Assembly: GCA_024281995.1 (NCBI GenBank)
Contig: JAMWZW010000003.1
Coordinates: 1 to 64,000 of the forward strand
Origin: Nitrosomonas sp.
Lineage (GTDB): Bacteria; Pseudomonadota; Gammaproteobacteria; Burkholderiales; Nitrosomonadaceae
Length of the DNA: 64,000 nt
Direction of reading: 5' to 3'
Positions within the stretch are counted from its first letter, which is position 1. The number at the start of each line of letters is the position of its first letter. Below, one piece after another: positions 44,078-52,844 of this stretch. A program made the position numbers and the translations under genes. The notes under the pieces are model-generated. The model saw only the letters and a list, made by a program, of their open reading frames with translations. It had not been told where the DNA came from and did no database searches.

Positions 44078-44330
44078 CTTTACGATGACCGATAGTTAAT
44101 ACCAGTACTGTCAGTTTCTCATCGACAATATGACAAATCATGCGATAGTCTCGCACACGGTAGCGCCACAAATTGGATAGATCATGACTCAATTGTTTTC
44201 CAAATCTGCGCGGATCTTCATCGCTTGCGATACGCTCACGAAAATATCGCAGAATGTCCTGTTGCGCCGAATGATCGAGTTTTCACAGCTCTTTGACTGC
44301 TGCATCATCAAACTCAACCTTCCAGATCAA
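44064..44330 (-). pseudogene. relE: RelE/ParE-type toxin gene with premature stop
   Basis: From a TTG at 44330 the frame gives IWKVEFDDAAVKEL, then TGA at codon 16 (44285-44283), then KLDHSAQQDILRYFRERIA, FGKQLSHDLSNLWRYRVRDYR and LVLTIGHRKDVYK with a normal stop at 44064. The expected residue at the stop is Arg (CGA), so one C-to-T change disabled a full-length toxin. It overlaps the antitoxin gene, as in intact modules. Confidence 0.85.
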
Positions 44331-44526
44331 TACCCTTCTCCACTTCGTCCAATGTCCAGCGTTTGCCCGGCTTTTCCAGCCGTTCTATCGCCAAGTATTT
44401 TTCTTCCAACTCATCGAGATGCTCCAAAATCGCTTCACGCACATAATAGGTTTTGGTTCGACCCGTTTTTGCGGCCAGCTCGGCCAGGCGATTTTCGATT
44501 TCTTCAGGTAATTTAATTGCCAGCAT
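44314..44526 (-). CDS. relB: Ribbon-helix-helix antitoxin (RelB-like)
   Basis: The 70-residue protein starts MLAIKLPEEIENRLAELAAKTGRTK and has the RHH DNA-binding fold with a TYYVREAILEHLDELE helix; the tail would bind a RelE toxin. AGAGGA lies 5 nt before the ATG. Its toxin is now a pseudogene, so it remains as an orphan antitoxin. Confidence 0.85.
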   Translation of the reverse strand: MLAIKLPEEIENRLAELAAKTGRTKTYYVREAILEHLDELEEKYLAIERLEKPGKRWTLDEVEKGIDLEG

Positions 44527-44550
44527 GAATATCCTCTTTTTGATAAATCG

Positions 44551-44721
44551 TTACTTCTCCGCTTCATCCGACCAAATTACCACGCATCAATTTCCTGCTT
44601 CAGTTTCTCGCCCTTTTCTGATTTTGTCCAACAGGTATGGCTGGTACATGATTTCATCCATATCCGCATCATCCGGTAATTGATGAATGGTTTTTAATGC
44701 TTCTTGCTTGATCGCCTCCAT
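44551..44721 (-). pseudogene. Remnant of another toxin-antitoxin module
   Basis: From ATG 44721 a 44-codon frame reads MEAIKQEALKTIHQLPDD, then DMDEIMYQPYLLDKIRKG and stops early. In the next frame EKLKQEIDAW ends with TAA, which is the expected antitoxin end, so a deletion joined them. Right after it GTG starts VIWSDEAEK and TAA, the first residues of a ParE/RelE toxin. Both genes are broken. Confidence 0.6.
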
Positions 44722-44764
44722 TTTGCTACCTCACTTATTAAAAAAATCAGTCGCTGATTCGAAT

Positions 44765-46429
44765 CTACCGGCTAATCGGCTTATACCGTATCCGTTTCGG
44801 TTTCGCGCCTTCCTCGCCTAAGCGTTTTTTCTTGTCGGCTTCGTATTCCTGGTAGTTGCCGCTGAAGAAGGTCCATTGCGAGTCGCCTTCGGCAGCGAGG
44901 ATGTGGGTGGCGATGCGGTCAAGGAACCAGCGGTCGTGCGAGATGACGAGCACGCAACCGGCGAATTCCAGCAGTGCGTCTTCCAATGCGCGTAGCGTTT
45001 CGACGTCGAGGTCGTTGGACGGTTCATCCAGCAACAATACGTTGCCACCGGCGATCAGGGTTTGCGCCAGGTGCAAGCGGCCGCGTTCACCGCCTGACAG
45101 TTGGCCGATGATTTTTTGCTGGTCGCTGCCTTTGAAGTTGAAGCGGCCAAGATAAGCGCGCGCCGGGGTGGTGTATTTGCCGACTATGAGGTTGTCGTTG
45201 CCGCCGGAAATGGCGTCAAATACGGTTTTGTCGTTTTCCAGAGAATCACGCGCTTGGTCAACATGCGCGATCTTGACCGTCGGGCCGATTTTAACTTCGC
45301 CGGAATCGGCTTGCTCTTTGCCGGTAATCAGTTTAAACAAGGTCGATTTACCCGCGCCGTTCGGGCCGATAATGCCGACAATCGCACCCGGTGGCACCTT
45401 GAAGCTGAGATTATCGATCAGCAAGCGCTCGCCGAACGATTTGGATACGCCATCAAACTCGATGACTTCATTTCCCAGGCGCTCGCCGACAGGAATGAAA
45501 ATTTCCTGGGTTTCGTTACGCTTCTGGTATTCCTGCGAATTGAGTTCTTCAAAGCGCGCCAAACGCGCCTTGGATTTGGCCTGGCGCCCTTTGGGGTTTT
45601 GCCGTACCCATTCCAATTCCTGCTTCATCGATTTCATGTGTGCATCGATTTGTTTCTGTTCCTGCTCCAAGCGCGCTTCTTTTTGCTCCAGCCAACTGGA
45701 ATAATTGCCTTTCCACGGTATGCCGTGGCCGCGGTCAAGCTCCAGAATCCATTCGGCGGCGTTGTCGAGGAAATAGCGGTCGTGCGTGACGGCCACGACG
45801 GTGCCGGGGAAGCGCACCAGGAATTGCTCCAGCCATTCCACCGATTCCGCATCCAAATGGTTGGTCGGCTCGTCGAGCAACAGCATGTCCGGTTTTTCCA
45901 GCAGTAATTTGCACAATGCCACGCGGCGTTTCTCGCCACCGGACAAATTCTTGACTACCGCATCCCATACCGGTAAGCGCAATGCATCCGCGGCAATTTC
46001 CATTTGATTGGCGGTGTCGCTGCCAGCGGTGGCGATAATGGCCTCCAGGCGCGCCTGTTCTTCCGCCAAGGCGTCGAAATCCGCACCCTCTTCGGCATAC
46101 GCCGCGTACACTTCATCCAATTTTTTCTGCGCCTGCATCACTTCCCCCATGCCTTCTTCCACTTCCTGGCGAACGGTGTGTTCGGGATTCAATTGCGGCT
46201 CTTGCGGCAGGTAACCAACGCGGATATTCGGCAAACGCTGCACTTCACCGTCAAACTCTTTGTCCACCCCCGCCATGATGCGCAGCACGGTAGACTTGCC
46301 GGAGCCGTTCAAGCCGAGCAGGCCAATTTTGGCCCCGGGAAAGAAACTGAGCGATATATCCTTAATAATTTGACGTTTCGGTGGAACCATTTTGCTCACG
46401 CGGAGCATCGACATTACATATTGAGCCAT
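44765..46429 (-). CDS. ettA: Energy-dependent translational throttle protein EttA (ABC-F)
   Basis: The 554-residue cytosolic ABC-F protein has two ATPase domains (GLNGSGKSTVLRIMAG with NLSGGEKRRVALCKLL, and GPNGAGKSTLFKLITG with QLSGGERGRLHLA) joined by the arm/linker of the family (SWLEQKEARLEQEQKQID). EttA binds the ribosomal E site and gates the start of elongation by ATP level. Full length, with no membrane segments. Confidence 0.95.
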   Translation of the reverse strand: MAQYVMSMLRVSKMVPPKRQIIKDISLSFFPGAKIGLLGLNGSGKSTVLRIMAGVDKEFDGEVQRLPNIRVGYLPQEPQLNPEHTVRQEVEEGMGEVMQAQKKLDEVYAAYAEEGADFDALAEEQARLEAIIATAGSDTANQMEIAADALRLPVWDAVVKNLSGGEKRRVALCKLLLEKPDMLLLDEPTNHLDAESVEWLEQFLVRFPGTVVAVTHDRYFLDNAAEWILELDRGHGIPWKGNYSSWLEQKEARLEQEQKQIDAHMKSMKQELEWVRQNPKGRQAKSKARLARFEELNSQEYQKRNETQEIFIPVGERLGNEVIEFDGVSKSFGERLLIDNLSFKVPPGAIVGIIGPNGAGKSTLFKLITGKEQADSGEVKIGPTVKIAHVDQARDSLENDKTVFDAISGGNDNLIVGKYTTPARAYLGRFNFKGSDQQKIIGQLSGGERGRLHLAQTLIAGGNVLLLDEPSNDLDVETLRALEDALLEFAGCVLVISHDRWFLDRIATHILAAEGDSQWTFFSGNYQEYEADKKKRLGEEGAKPKRIRYKPISR

Positions 46430-46546
46430 GAGTTTAATCTTTGTTTGGTTGGAAAAAATGAATAGATTGAGAGTTTAGCGCACGTTATCTGGCAATGAAA
46501 GCCGCGATTGCTTGGCAGAAATTTTCCGCAAGCTGCTTGATTACCC

Positions 46547-46780
46547 TCAATCGCTCACGCGGCTAATCGATACGAATTTGTTGTGCTCATCAAAAACCAG
46601 CTCGAATGTGCCATACACGCCGTCGCTTTGCACCAGTGAGCGCAAAATATTGGCCGGAAAATGAACAATGCGGCCATCTGTGGTCTTGGCTGCCACGGTC
46701 TCCACTTCGCCCTCGTAGTAATACAGCACTTGATAAGCCGGAATTTTAAGCACGACACGTAGCCGTTGATGCATAGGCAA
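46547..46780 (-). CDS. DUF2835 family protein
   Basis: The 77-residue protein reads RLRVVLKIPAYQVLYYYEG, VHFPANILRSLV and GVYGTFELVFDE, the DUF2835 pattern. It is small and beta-rich. Function unknown. It lies 26 bp after the pseudouridine synthase gene's stop on the same strand. Confidence 0.85.
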   Translation of the reverse strand: MPMHQRLRVVLKIPAYQVLYYYEGEVETVAAKTTDGRIVHFPANILRSLVQSDGVYGTFELVFDEHNKFVSISRVSD

Positions 46781-46806
46781 ACCTCAACCGTTGTTGAAAA
46801 ATCCCA

Positions 46807-47538
46807 TTAAAACCGCTCGCCTGCTTCCAGATAACGCCATTGGCCTTCCGGTAAATTACCCAGTTTAACTTTACCGATACGCACGCGCTTCAAACCGGTC
46901 ACTTTAAGACCAGCCAATTCGCACATGCGGCGGATCTGGCGCTTTTTACCCTCAAATAGAATAAAACGCAGTTGATCCTGATTCAGCCATGTCACGTTTG
47001 CCGGTTTCAATGGTTGGCCGTCCAGGCTAAGGCCGTGATTCAGCAGCGCCAGTTTTTCCCGCGGCAAAACGCCTTCAACCCGCACCAGGTATTCTTTTTC
47101 AATATGGGAATCCTCGCCGATCAATTGCTTGGCAATGCGCCCATCTTGCGTCAGCACCAGCAAACCTTGCGAATCGATATCCAATCGCCCGGCGGGTGCC
47201 AGATTTTTCAAATGATTGGGTTGAAAACGCTTGTTTGCTCGTTGCGGAATAAACTGGTTTTCCGGCTTGATCAACACCACAGCCGGCTGGTAACCCGGCT
47301 CCGGTTGCCCGGACACATATCCGACCGGTTTATTCAGCAGAATCGTTACGCGACTGGTTTGCTGCGCTTGCGCGGCTTTATTCAACGTGATTTTTTGCGT
47401 AGGATAAATTTTAGTGCCGAGCTCGGATATCCGTTCGCCATCGACAAACACCCAACCCTGCTCGATATAGCGATCCGCCTCGCGGCGCGAGCATAGGCCT
47501 TGTTCAGACATCAGTTTAGATAGGCGGACTTTTTCCAT
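46807..47538 (-). CDS. rluF: RluF-like 23S rRNA pseudouridine synthase
   Basis: The 243-residue protein has an S4-type N-terminus ([20 protein letters not shown]) and the RsuA/RluF catalytic motif [17 protein letters not shown] with the nucleophilic Asp. [16 protein letters not shown] follows. It is nearer RluF than RluB/RluE by [12 protein letters not shown]. The target uridine cannot be confirmed. Confidence 0.82.
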   Translation of the reverse strand: MEKVRLSKLMSEQGLCSRREADRYIEQGWVFVDGERISELGTKIYPTQKITLNKAAQAQQTSRVTILLNKPVGYVSGQPEPGYQPAVVLIKPENQFIPQRANKRFQPNHLKNLAPAGRLDIDSQGLLVLTQDGRIAKQLIGEDSHIEKEYLVRVEGVLPREKLALLNHGLSLDGQPLKPANVTWLNQDQLRFILFEGKKRQIRRMCELAGLKVTGLKRVRIGKVKLGNLPEGQWRYLEAGERF

Positions 47539-47638
47539 GACGCGTTATAATGACACTCAAAAAATTATTCAATGATAAGTATTATCCTATTGATTAAAGC
47601 AATCAGCCGAACATTCTTAATACCAACGGAGATATTTC

Positions 47639-48091
47639 ATGGAATCAACTGCAGAAATACTGAAAAAAGCGCACCAGCGCGCTGAAGAAATGGAGCTTCC
47701 CTATAAAGGCGCACTGTTGCCGATGGAAGCTTACCGGATTTTACAAGAATCGGCACAGGCGCAATTGGTGGATGTGCGTTCGCGCGCTGAATTGGATTGG
47801 GTGGGCCGCATTCCAGGCGCGATGGAAATTGAATTGCGCTCGTACCCCGGCATGCAGCCAAACCCTGCTTTTCTCGAGCAACTTGCAAGCCAAGCCGACA
47901 AATCATTACCGGTATTATTCATTTGCCGCAGCGGTTCACGCTCGAATCAGGCTGCAATCATGGCCACGCAAAGCGGTTTTAGCGACTGTTACAACGTCCT
48001 TGAAGGTTTTGAAGGCGACCGGGATGAACACGGTCAGCGCGGTAAAGACTCCGGTTGGAAGGCGGCGGGACTGCCGTGGGAACAAAGCTGA
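47639..48091 (+). CDS. Rhodanese-like domain protein
   Basis: The 150-residue protein has a single rhodanese fold with the active loop CRSGSRS (C96) and ARxELDWVGRIPGAMEIEL. It could be a sulfurtransferase, but the loop length also fits sulfide-binding proteins. It has no signal peptide, so it acts in the cytoplasm. A ribosome site GGAG precedes the ATG. Confidence 0.87.
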   Translation: MESTAEILKKAHQRAEEMELPYKGALLPMEAYRILQESAQAQLVDVRSRAELDWVGRIPGAMEIELRSYPGMQPNPAFLEQLASQADKSLPVLFICRSGSRSNQAAIMATQSGFSDCYNVLEGFEGDRDEHGQRGKDSGWKAAGLPWEQS

Positions 48092-48175
48092 GGATCAAAA
48101 CTCTCGATGGAATTGACTTTTAATTCTATCCGGAGTGAATAGACTATCGTTTGAAATGGTTTGTGAACTGAATGA

Positions 48176-48195
48176 CCCTGCCCGGACGGGCAGGG
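48176..48195. terminator. GC-rich hairpin between convergent genes
   Basis: CCCTGCCC-GGAC-GGGCAGGG is a perfect 8-bp stem with a 4-nt loop, between the rhodanese gene (plus) and the RTX gene (minus). No clear T-run is on either side, but the convergent placement suggests a two-way terminator. Confidence 0.5.
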
Positions 48196-48212
48196 ATAGA
48201 ATCCGCATAGAT

Positions 48213-49202
48213 TCAACCGAAAAGCGTCAATTGAAAATCATCTGCCACCAATGTGGTTCCCACCACTTCAATATTCATATCGGTGCTCCCATTGCCATCG
48301 ACATCTACTTCTACAAGCTGAAAAGCAGTATTAATGGTCACACGAATTTCACTGTAACCCGCTGCAGAAAATGAATTGCTGCCTATAAAAAAATTTCCGC
48401 TTGGATTGTGGCCTTGTATGCTGATAAGATCTTCTATGCCATTGAAATCACTGATACGATCAACATCAGCGATGTTACTGTTAAAACTCGAAAAATCAAA
48501 TCGGTCGCGGCCCGTACCGCCTGAAAGCTGATCGCTGCCTGCATTGCCGATGATGCGATCATCGCCTGATCCACCGCGCAAGATATCCGCACCCTGACCG
48601 CCATAAAGATAATCATCGCCCCCATCGCCATTCAAGGTATCACCATCGAGATCATTAAAACCAGCATACAGACCATCATTGCCTTGGCCACCACTTAATA
48701 TGTCGCGGCCATTGTTACTCCAGAATTGCTCATTCCGGCTGGAACCACGAATTGTATCGTTGAAATTCGTTCCAAAAATAATTTCCACATTACGAATGGT
48801 ATCGACTCCAGAGCCCAAGGTATCCTGAGCCGATGTTTTATTGAGATCGATTCGCACACCGCGCACCGCCGCGGAATTCCCATAGTCGATGGTATCGAGG
48901 TCGCTTCCGCCATCCATAAAATCATTTCCGATTGCGCCTGTGTCCGGACGAAACAAATCATTTCCCAAACCGCCGAACAATTGATCCCGGCCTGCACCGC
49001 CATCCAGCACGTCATGCCCGCCCAATCCATGGATTATGTCATGACCATTGTTACCGACCAAAACATCACCACCATCGAGACCCGTGATGGTGTCATTACC
49101 GGCCAAACCATCAATCAGATCACCTAGCAAATATTGCGCATTAATAATGTCATTTCCGCTTGTGCCATAAGTGTAAGTAGTTGCTTTTGCATTAATTGTC
49201 AT
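48213..49202 (-). CDS. RTX (hemolysin-type calcium-binding repeat) protein
   Basis: The 329-residue protein has about 12 RTX nonapeptides (GGxGxDxLx; for example LDGGAGRDQLFGGLGND, GGSGDDRIIGNAGSD) over residues 15-240, which bind calcium as a beta-roll. No signal peptide is present, and the C-terminus is FQLTLFG. Thus it should leave by a type I secretor; the TolC gene in this window could serve. It could be an enzyme-less matrix or adhesion protein. Family subtype not assigned. Confidence 0.82.
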   Translation of the reverse strand: MTINAKATTYTYGTSGNDIINAQYLLGDLIDGLAGNDTITGLDGGDVLVGNNGHDIIHGLGGHDVLDGGAGRDQLFGGLGNDLFRPDTGAIGNDFMDGGSDLDTIDYGNSAAVRGVRIDLNKTSAQDTLGSGVDTIRNVEIIFGTNFNDTIRGSSRNEQFWSNNGRDILSGGQGNDGLYAGFNDLDGDTLNGDGGDDYLYGGQGADILRGGSGDDRIIGNAGSDQLSGGTGRDRFDFSSFNSNIADVDRISDFNGIEDLISIQGHNPSGNFFIGSNSFSAAGYSEIRVTINTAFQLVEVDVDGNGSTDMNIEVVGTTLVADDFQLTLFG

Positions 49203-49405
49203 TTTTATCTCCTTGCAAAACTATATATTGTTATTTTTCACTTCCTTCATTATATACTCTATTTTTAAATAGATTATTTTTTATTATTGAGATATCTTTG
49301 TAGACGATTGGGAGAAAAACAGTCAGCCCAGCAAAGCTTCCGACTAGTAAGAGACTGGGTTACCGTAAGAATAAAGCTGAGAAAATTGTTTGAAATAACT
49401 GGATT

Positions 49406-50419
49406 TCAAAGTTTTCTATCCAGGCGTTCCATCAAATAGCACAGGCAATCCTGTCGGATGATGCGGGTGTCGCGCGTCAGCATCGCGGGCATCACCTGCT
49501 GTCTGGTCAATAAATGGCCGTCGCGGTTTTCGAAGTAGTGCTCGCTCACGTCGCAGCCTAAGCCATTGCGCACTTGCAAAGGCTTGGCGCATCCGGACGC
49601 AACCGCTGCCAGACGCGTGCCGGGATCGAGCAGGCGAAAATTGTAATAGTCGATGTTTTCTATCAAGCACAAATCCGTTGACGGATCACCGACACTCAGG
49701 CTGACTCCTTGCGGGACGGTAACGACGGCAACCGATTGAAATAATTCCACATCCTGGCTGGCTACGGGATGCGTCGGAAAAGCGGATAAATGCAGGGCGC
49801 CTTCAACAAAACAAGCGGCATGTTCAATGCCGCCGATTCCACCGGGTTTACCGCATTCCAGTGTAACCGCCGGGCAAAGCTGCGCAAAGGCCTCCGATTG
49901 CACACCTTTGGGATGGGTAAAATACACCACAATGCGGGAAAACATTGTAGCCAAGTGCAAAAACGCATCATCCAGGCGATTCACGCATGCGTAGTGCGGA
50001 TTCAGACCGGTATTGTTATGAATGTCGATGCTGGCAAACACATTGCGACTCCTCATGATGCTGATCACTTGTTGCATCATGCGATGCTCTTCGGCAATGA
50101 TCGAGCCGGTATCGAGCGACCAAACGCGATTGTAGTCCAACTGCGCTTCCAAGCGGCGAACGCCTGCGCGCGCGGCGGTAACGTTGCCGACATACAGCGA
50201 CAGTGCGCGCGGCAGGAGCTGGTTTTGATATTTCTTCAGCACCACCTGCATGGCTTTCAGGCCGGTATCTTCATTGCCATGCAGCAGGATTGATACAAAC
50301 AGCGGCGTTTCTCGCCTGCCGGGCAGGTGAATCAAAGTAGGGCCGGGTAGTATCGTGTGTAATTCAGTGGCTTCAACCTGCAAAAATCCATCCGGCAAAT
50401 AATCTAATTCTGTCAGCAT
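49406..50419 (-). CDS. M14/aspartoacylase-type (succinylglutamate desuccinylase-like) peptidase
   Basis: The 337-residue protein has the M14 zinc signature: HGNEDTG (His and Glu ligands) and a later His in SIDIHNN, followed by TLECGKPGG. It cleaves an amide such as an N-acyl amino acid. The ATG at 50419 follows the stop of the upstream GCS2 gene by 2 bp; a longer start at 50434 overlaps it. The two genes are translationally coupled, and the pairing of an M14 with a GCS2 enzyme suggests a shared small-molecule pathway. Confidence 0.75.
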   Translation of the reverse strand: MLTELDYLPDGFLQVEATELHTILPGPTLIHLPGRRETPLFVSILLHGNEDTGLKAMQVVLKKYQNQLLPRALSLYVGNVTAARAGVRRLEAQLDYNRVWSLDTGSIIAEEHRMMQQVISIMRSRNVFASIDIHNNTGLNPHYACVNRLDDAFLHLATMFSRIVVYFTHPKGVQSEAFAQLCPAVTLECGKPGGIGGIEHAACFVEGALHLSAFPTHPVASQDVELFQSVAVVTVPQGVSLSVGDPSTDLCLIENIDYYNFRLLDPGTRLAAVASGCAKPLQVRNGLGCDVSEHYFENRDGHLLTRQQVMPAMLTRDTRIIRQDCLCYLMERLDRKL

Positions 50420-50421
50420 GC

Positions 50422-51846
50422 CTACAACGCCCATTCATGCACCGGTGCGCTGCTCCGTTGCCGCTCCAAATAGGCGGCGACCAGATGCAAGCTGTCCGCG
50501 TGGTATTTCTCGCAATATGCTCGCTGCCATGACGAACCGGTCTGACCGCTTCTGATCCGGGATTCCAAAATACCGAGATTGTGATCGATATCAGCTTTAT
50601 CAATGAAAAGTGTTTCCAAACCCTGTCGCGCCATCGGCAAAATTTCTTCCAGTAACAAAACGCGCGCTTCAACTGTGCTGCCATCCAGCCAAACGAGCTT
50701 GGCATGGAGTCCATCGCGAGCGGCGCTATAAAAATTATTGCGTGCGTGGTCAAAACTAAAGTCAGCTTCCGGTGCCTCGCGCATGTTCATCAGAAAACGC
50801 GCCAAGCCAAAAAACAGGGCGGCATTGGCGATCATATCGGCAATCGTAGGGCCGGCAGGCAAGACGCGCTGCTCGATGCGAAGATGCGGAGTGCCATCCG
50901 GATCAAAACCAATCAACGGCCGGATCCAGCGCCAGATCGTGCCATTATGCAATCTGAGGTGCGCAAATTGTTGTGGCGGACTGTCCATCAGAATGGGCAG
51001 CAATACATCATGATGGGCAATATTTTCCGCAAAGCATTCAAACAGAGAATCACGCGCATAGCCGCAGCCAAAGCTGACGCGGCGGTTTTCCTGTTGCGGC
51101 TGGTCGCCGATTTCAACCGATTGCTCAAATAGCGGGATGCGCGTTTCGTCCCATAAATCTGTATCAAATAACAACGGCGAATTGCCTGATGCAGCCACCA
51201 GCGGTCCGGCCGCAATGATCGATGCATTAAAATAGCGTACCGCATCGCGCTGCGCGCTCTGCAAATGCACCTGGAATGATGTGGTGGCAGCTTCCAGCAT
51301 CACATCCGGATGCGCGATGTCCAAATGCTCCCGTCCATTGATGCGAATGCGCAATGGGCGTCCGCAGCGCCGTTTGAACACCTGTTCGTTCAATGCACGA
51401 TAACGTTTGAGTTCGGACATATTCGCCAAACACAAATCAGACTGCCGCACGGTTGGCAAGATACCGATCATCATCAGCACGCTATCGATTTGGTGTGCAA
51501 CTTCCTGGCATTCCTGCCAATTCTGATTTAGCTCAAAAGCCATGGCCGACAACGCATTGCCCTTCAGCGGCATAGGTGCGCCATTAAGCTCGACATTAAA
51601 ACGCGAAAGTTCGTGCACTACCAATGGATTGTTAAGACGAGTTAGAAATTTTTGATTGATAGGTGAAGGAAAATAATTGTGATCTACAAGCCATGACTCC
51701 AGTTCATAGCCACCGATTTCACCGATAGCGGAAAAAAGGTTCTGTGCGAGCTGCTCCTCTAATAGCGCTATTTCCTGGGATAAGCGGCGCTCATATTCTT
51801 TGAAAATTTGATCGTTAAACTGCGTTTGGTTGATTTCCTGGCCCAT
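50422..51846 (-). CDS. Glutamate-cysteine ligase family 2-like enzyme (YbdK-type carboxylate-amine ligase)
   Basis: The 474-residue protein reads AIGEIGGYELESWLVDHNY, ALNEQVFKRRCGRPLRIR and RVSFGCGYARDSLF, consistent with the GCS2/YbdK glutamine-synthetase-like ATP-grasp fold. Such enzymes ligate an amino acid to a carboxylate. A start with coiled-coil-like residues is present. It is co-directional with the macro domain gene upstream (18-bp gap) and the M14 gene downstream. The substrate is not known. Confidence 0.75.
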   Translation of the reverse strand: MGQEINQTQFNDQIFKEYERRLSQEIALLEEQLAQNLFSAIGEIGGYELESWLVDHNYFPSPINQKFLTRLNNPLVVHELSRFNVELNGAPMPLKGNALSAMAFELNQNWQECQEVAHQIDSVLMMIGILPTVRQSDLCLANMSELKRYRALNEQVFKRRCGRPLRIRINGREHLDIAHPDVMLEAATTSFQVHLQSAQRDAVRYFNASIIAAGPLVAASGNSPLLFDTDLWDETRIPLFEQSVEIGDQPQQENRRVSFGCGYARDSLFECFAENIAHHDVLLPILMDSPPQQFAHLRLHNGTIWRWIRPLIGFDPDGTPHLRIEQRVLPAGPTIADMIANAALFFGLARFLMNMREAPEADFSFDHARNNFYSAARDGLHAKLVWLDGSTVEARVLLLEEILPMARQGLETLFIDKADIDHNLGILESRIRSGQTGSSWQRAYCEKYHADSLHLVAAYLERQRSSAPVHEWAL

Positions 51847-51864
51847 CGCAATCGCCCGAATCCA

Positions 51865-52353
51865 TTATTCCGGCTCGCTGGCAGCGACGCCCTTGTGGAA
51901 TGTGACGTACACATAAATCGGAACTTGCAAATCACCCAAATGCTTAGCGATCAAAGGATTGACTTCATCCCAATCCAATCCGCCAACCCCGGTAGCTAGA
52001 CGAGGCAACGCAAGGCTGCGAAATTTTTCTACGTCCATCAGCCGGCGCAATTCGCGCAGGGCGTGATTCACATGCTCGACAGTCGCTTTCCCTGGCTTGG
52101 ATGCATGATCAGGCGCAGCATCCTGCGTGAACAAATTTATAATGCGCGCCCCTTCTGCACCGCCCCACACCCAAGCGCTTCCCGTTTTGGGGTGCGTGGT
52201 CTGGCAAAAATGCCGGAAATCCTTATACATGGCCGGCCACCGCTCTCTCAAACTTAACGCCAAGCCAGTGGAAAAAGGATCATTGGGAGCAACGCCGTGC
52301 GCGATGGCATGGGCTTTGGAAAGGAGAATATCGCCGCTAACGTGATGGATCAT
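51865..52353 (-). CDS. Macro domain protein (ADP-ribose hydrolase-like)
   Basis: The 162-residue protein begins MIHHVSGDILLSKAHAIAHGVAP and has RLATGVGGLDWDEV, the ADP-ribose-binding loop of macro domains of the ALC1/TARG1 or YmdB-like type. It may remove ADP-ribose from proteins or nucleic acids. It leads the GCS2-M14 gene set on the minus strand. Confidence 0.85.
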   Translation of the reverse strand: MIHHVSGDILLSKAHAIAHGVAPNDPFSTGLALSLRERWPAMYKDFRHFCQTTHPKTGSAWVWGGAEGARIINLFTQDAAPDHASKPGKATVEHVNHALRELRRLMDVEKFRSLALPRLATGVGGLDWDEVNPLIAKHLGDLQVPIYVYVTFHKGVAASEPE

Positions 52354-52844
52354 TTAATTTAATAGTAAGTGGAAAAGAAAGAAACTTGTTAACTTCAAAA
52401 TGACTGTACAGAAAGATATTGCAAGCGTCAACCGCAAGCCCTTTGTCTATAGAAAAATAATATAGAGTTTGAAGAAAACCCTGCTGCAACCGCTAATCGA
52501 AAGGCATCATGATATGCCCTAGAAAAAAAATCAAATCTACAAGAAATTAAGGAACTCTAAAATAGGTAGCAAGGATGGTCATGCAAGAAGAAATCAAGTG
52601 AGAAAGCGCCCCATACGTGGTGTAAATCAACATTCTGAGTTTGATTCCAACACCGCATGGTTAAGCGCAGTTATTTTTCAGATTTAGTTTAAGGTCGTAC
52701 AACAACGTGCTGAAACGTTGATCAATAATGCTACATAGGTAAGTTCCTGAACTTCTTAGGCTATGAAGAGCAGTAACCTCAGTGTCTTTGACCTAATAAA
52801 TTATCCTTGATACATTCAAGTTATCTAACCAAATTACTCATGCT
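52354..52844. other. 491-bp gap without a gene, between divergent genes
   Basis: No open frame of note and no strong hairpin. AT-rich stretches upstream of the DUF3422 gene (TTATCCTTGATACATTCAAG) could hold its promoter. The middle looks like decayed sequence that I cannot place. Promoters for the macro domain gene (minus) and the DUF3422 gene (plus) should lie here. Confidence 0.4.

Noticed and set aside
44064-44330. TGA in the relE-like gene as a selenocysteine or recoding signal
   Set aside because: The position normally holds Arg, there is no SECIS-like hairpin seen, and neighbouring genes are also broken.
52354-52844. Possible IS end in the gap
   Set aside because: No inverted repeats, transposase fragment or target duplication could be shown.
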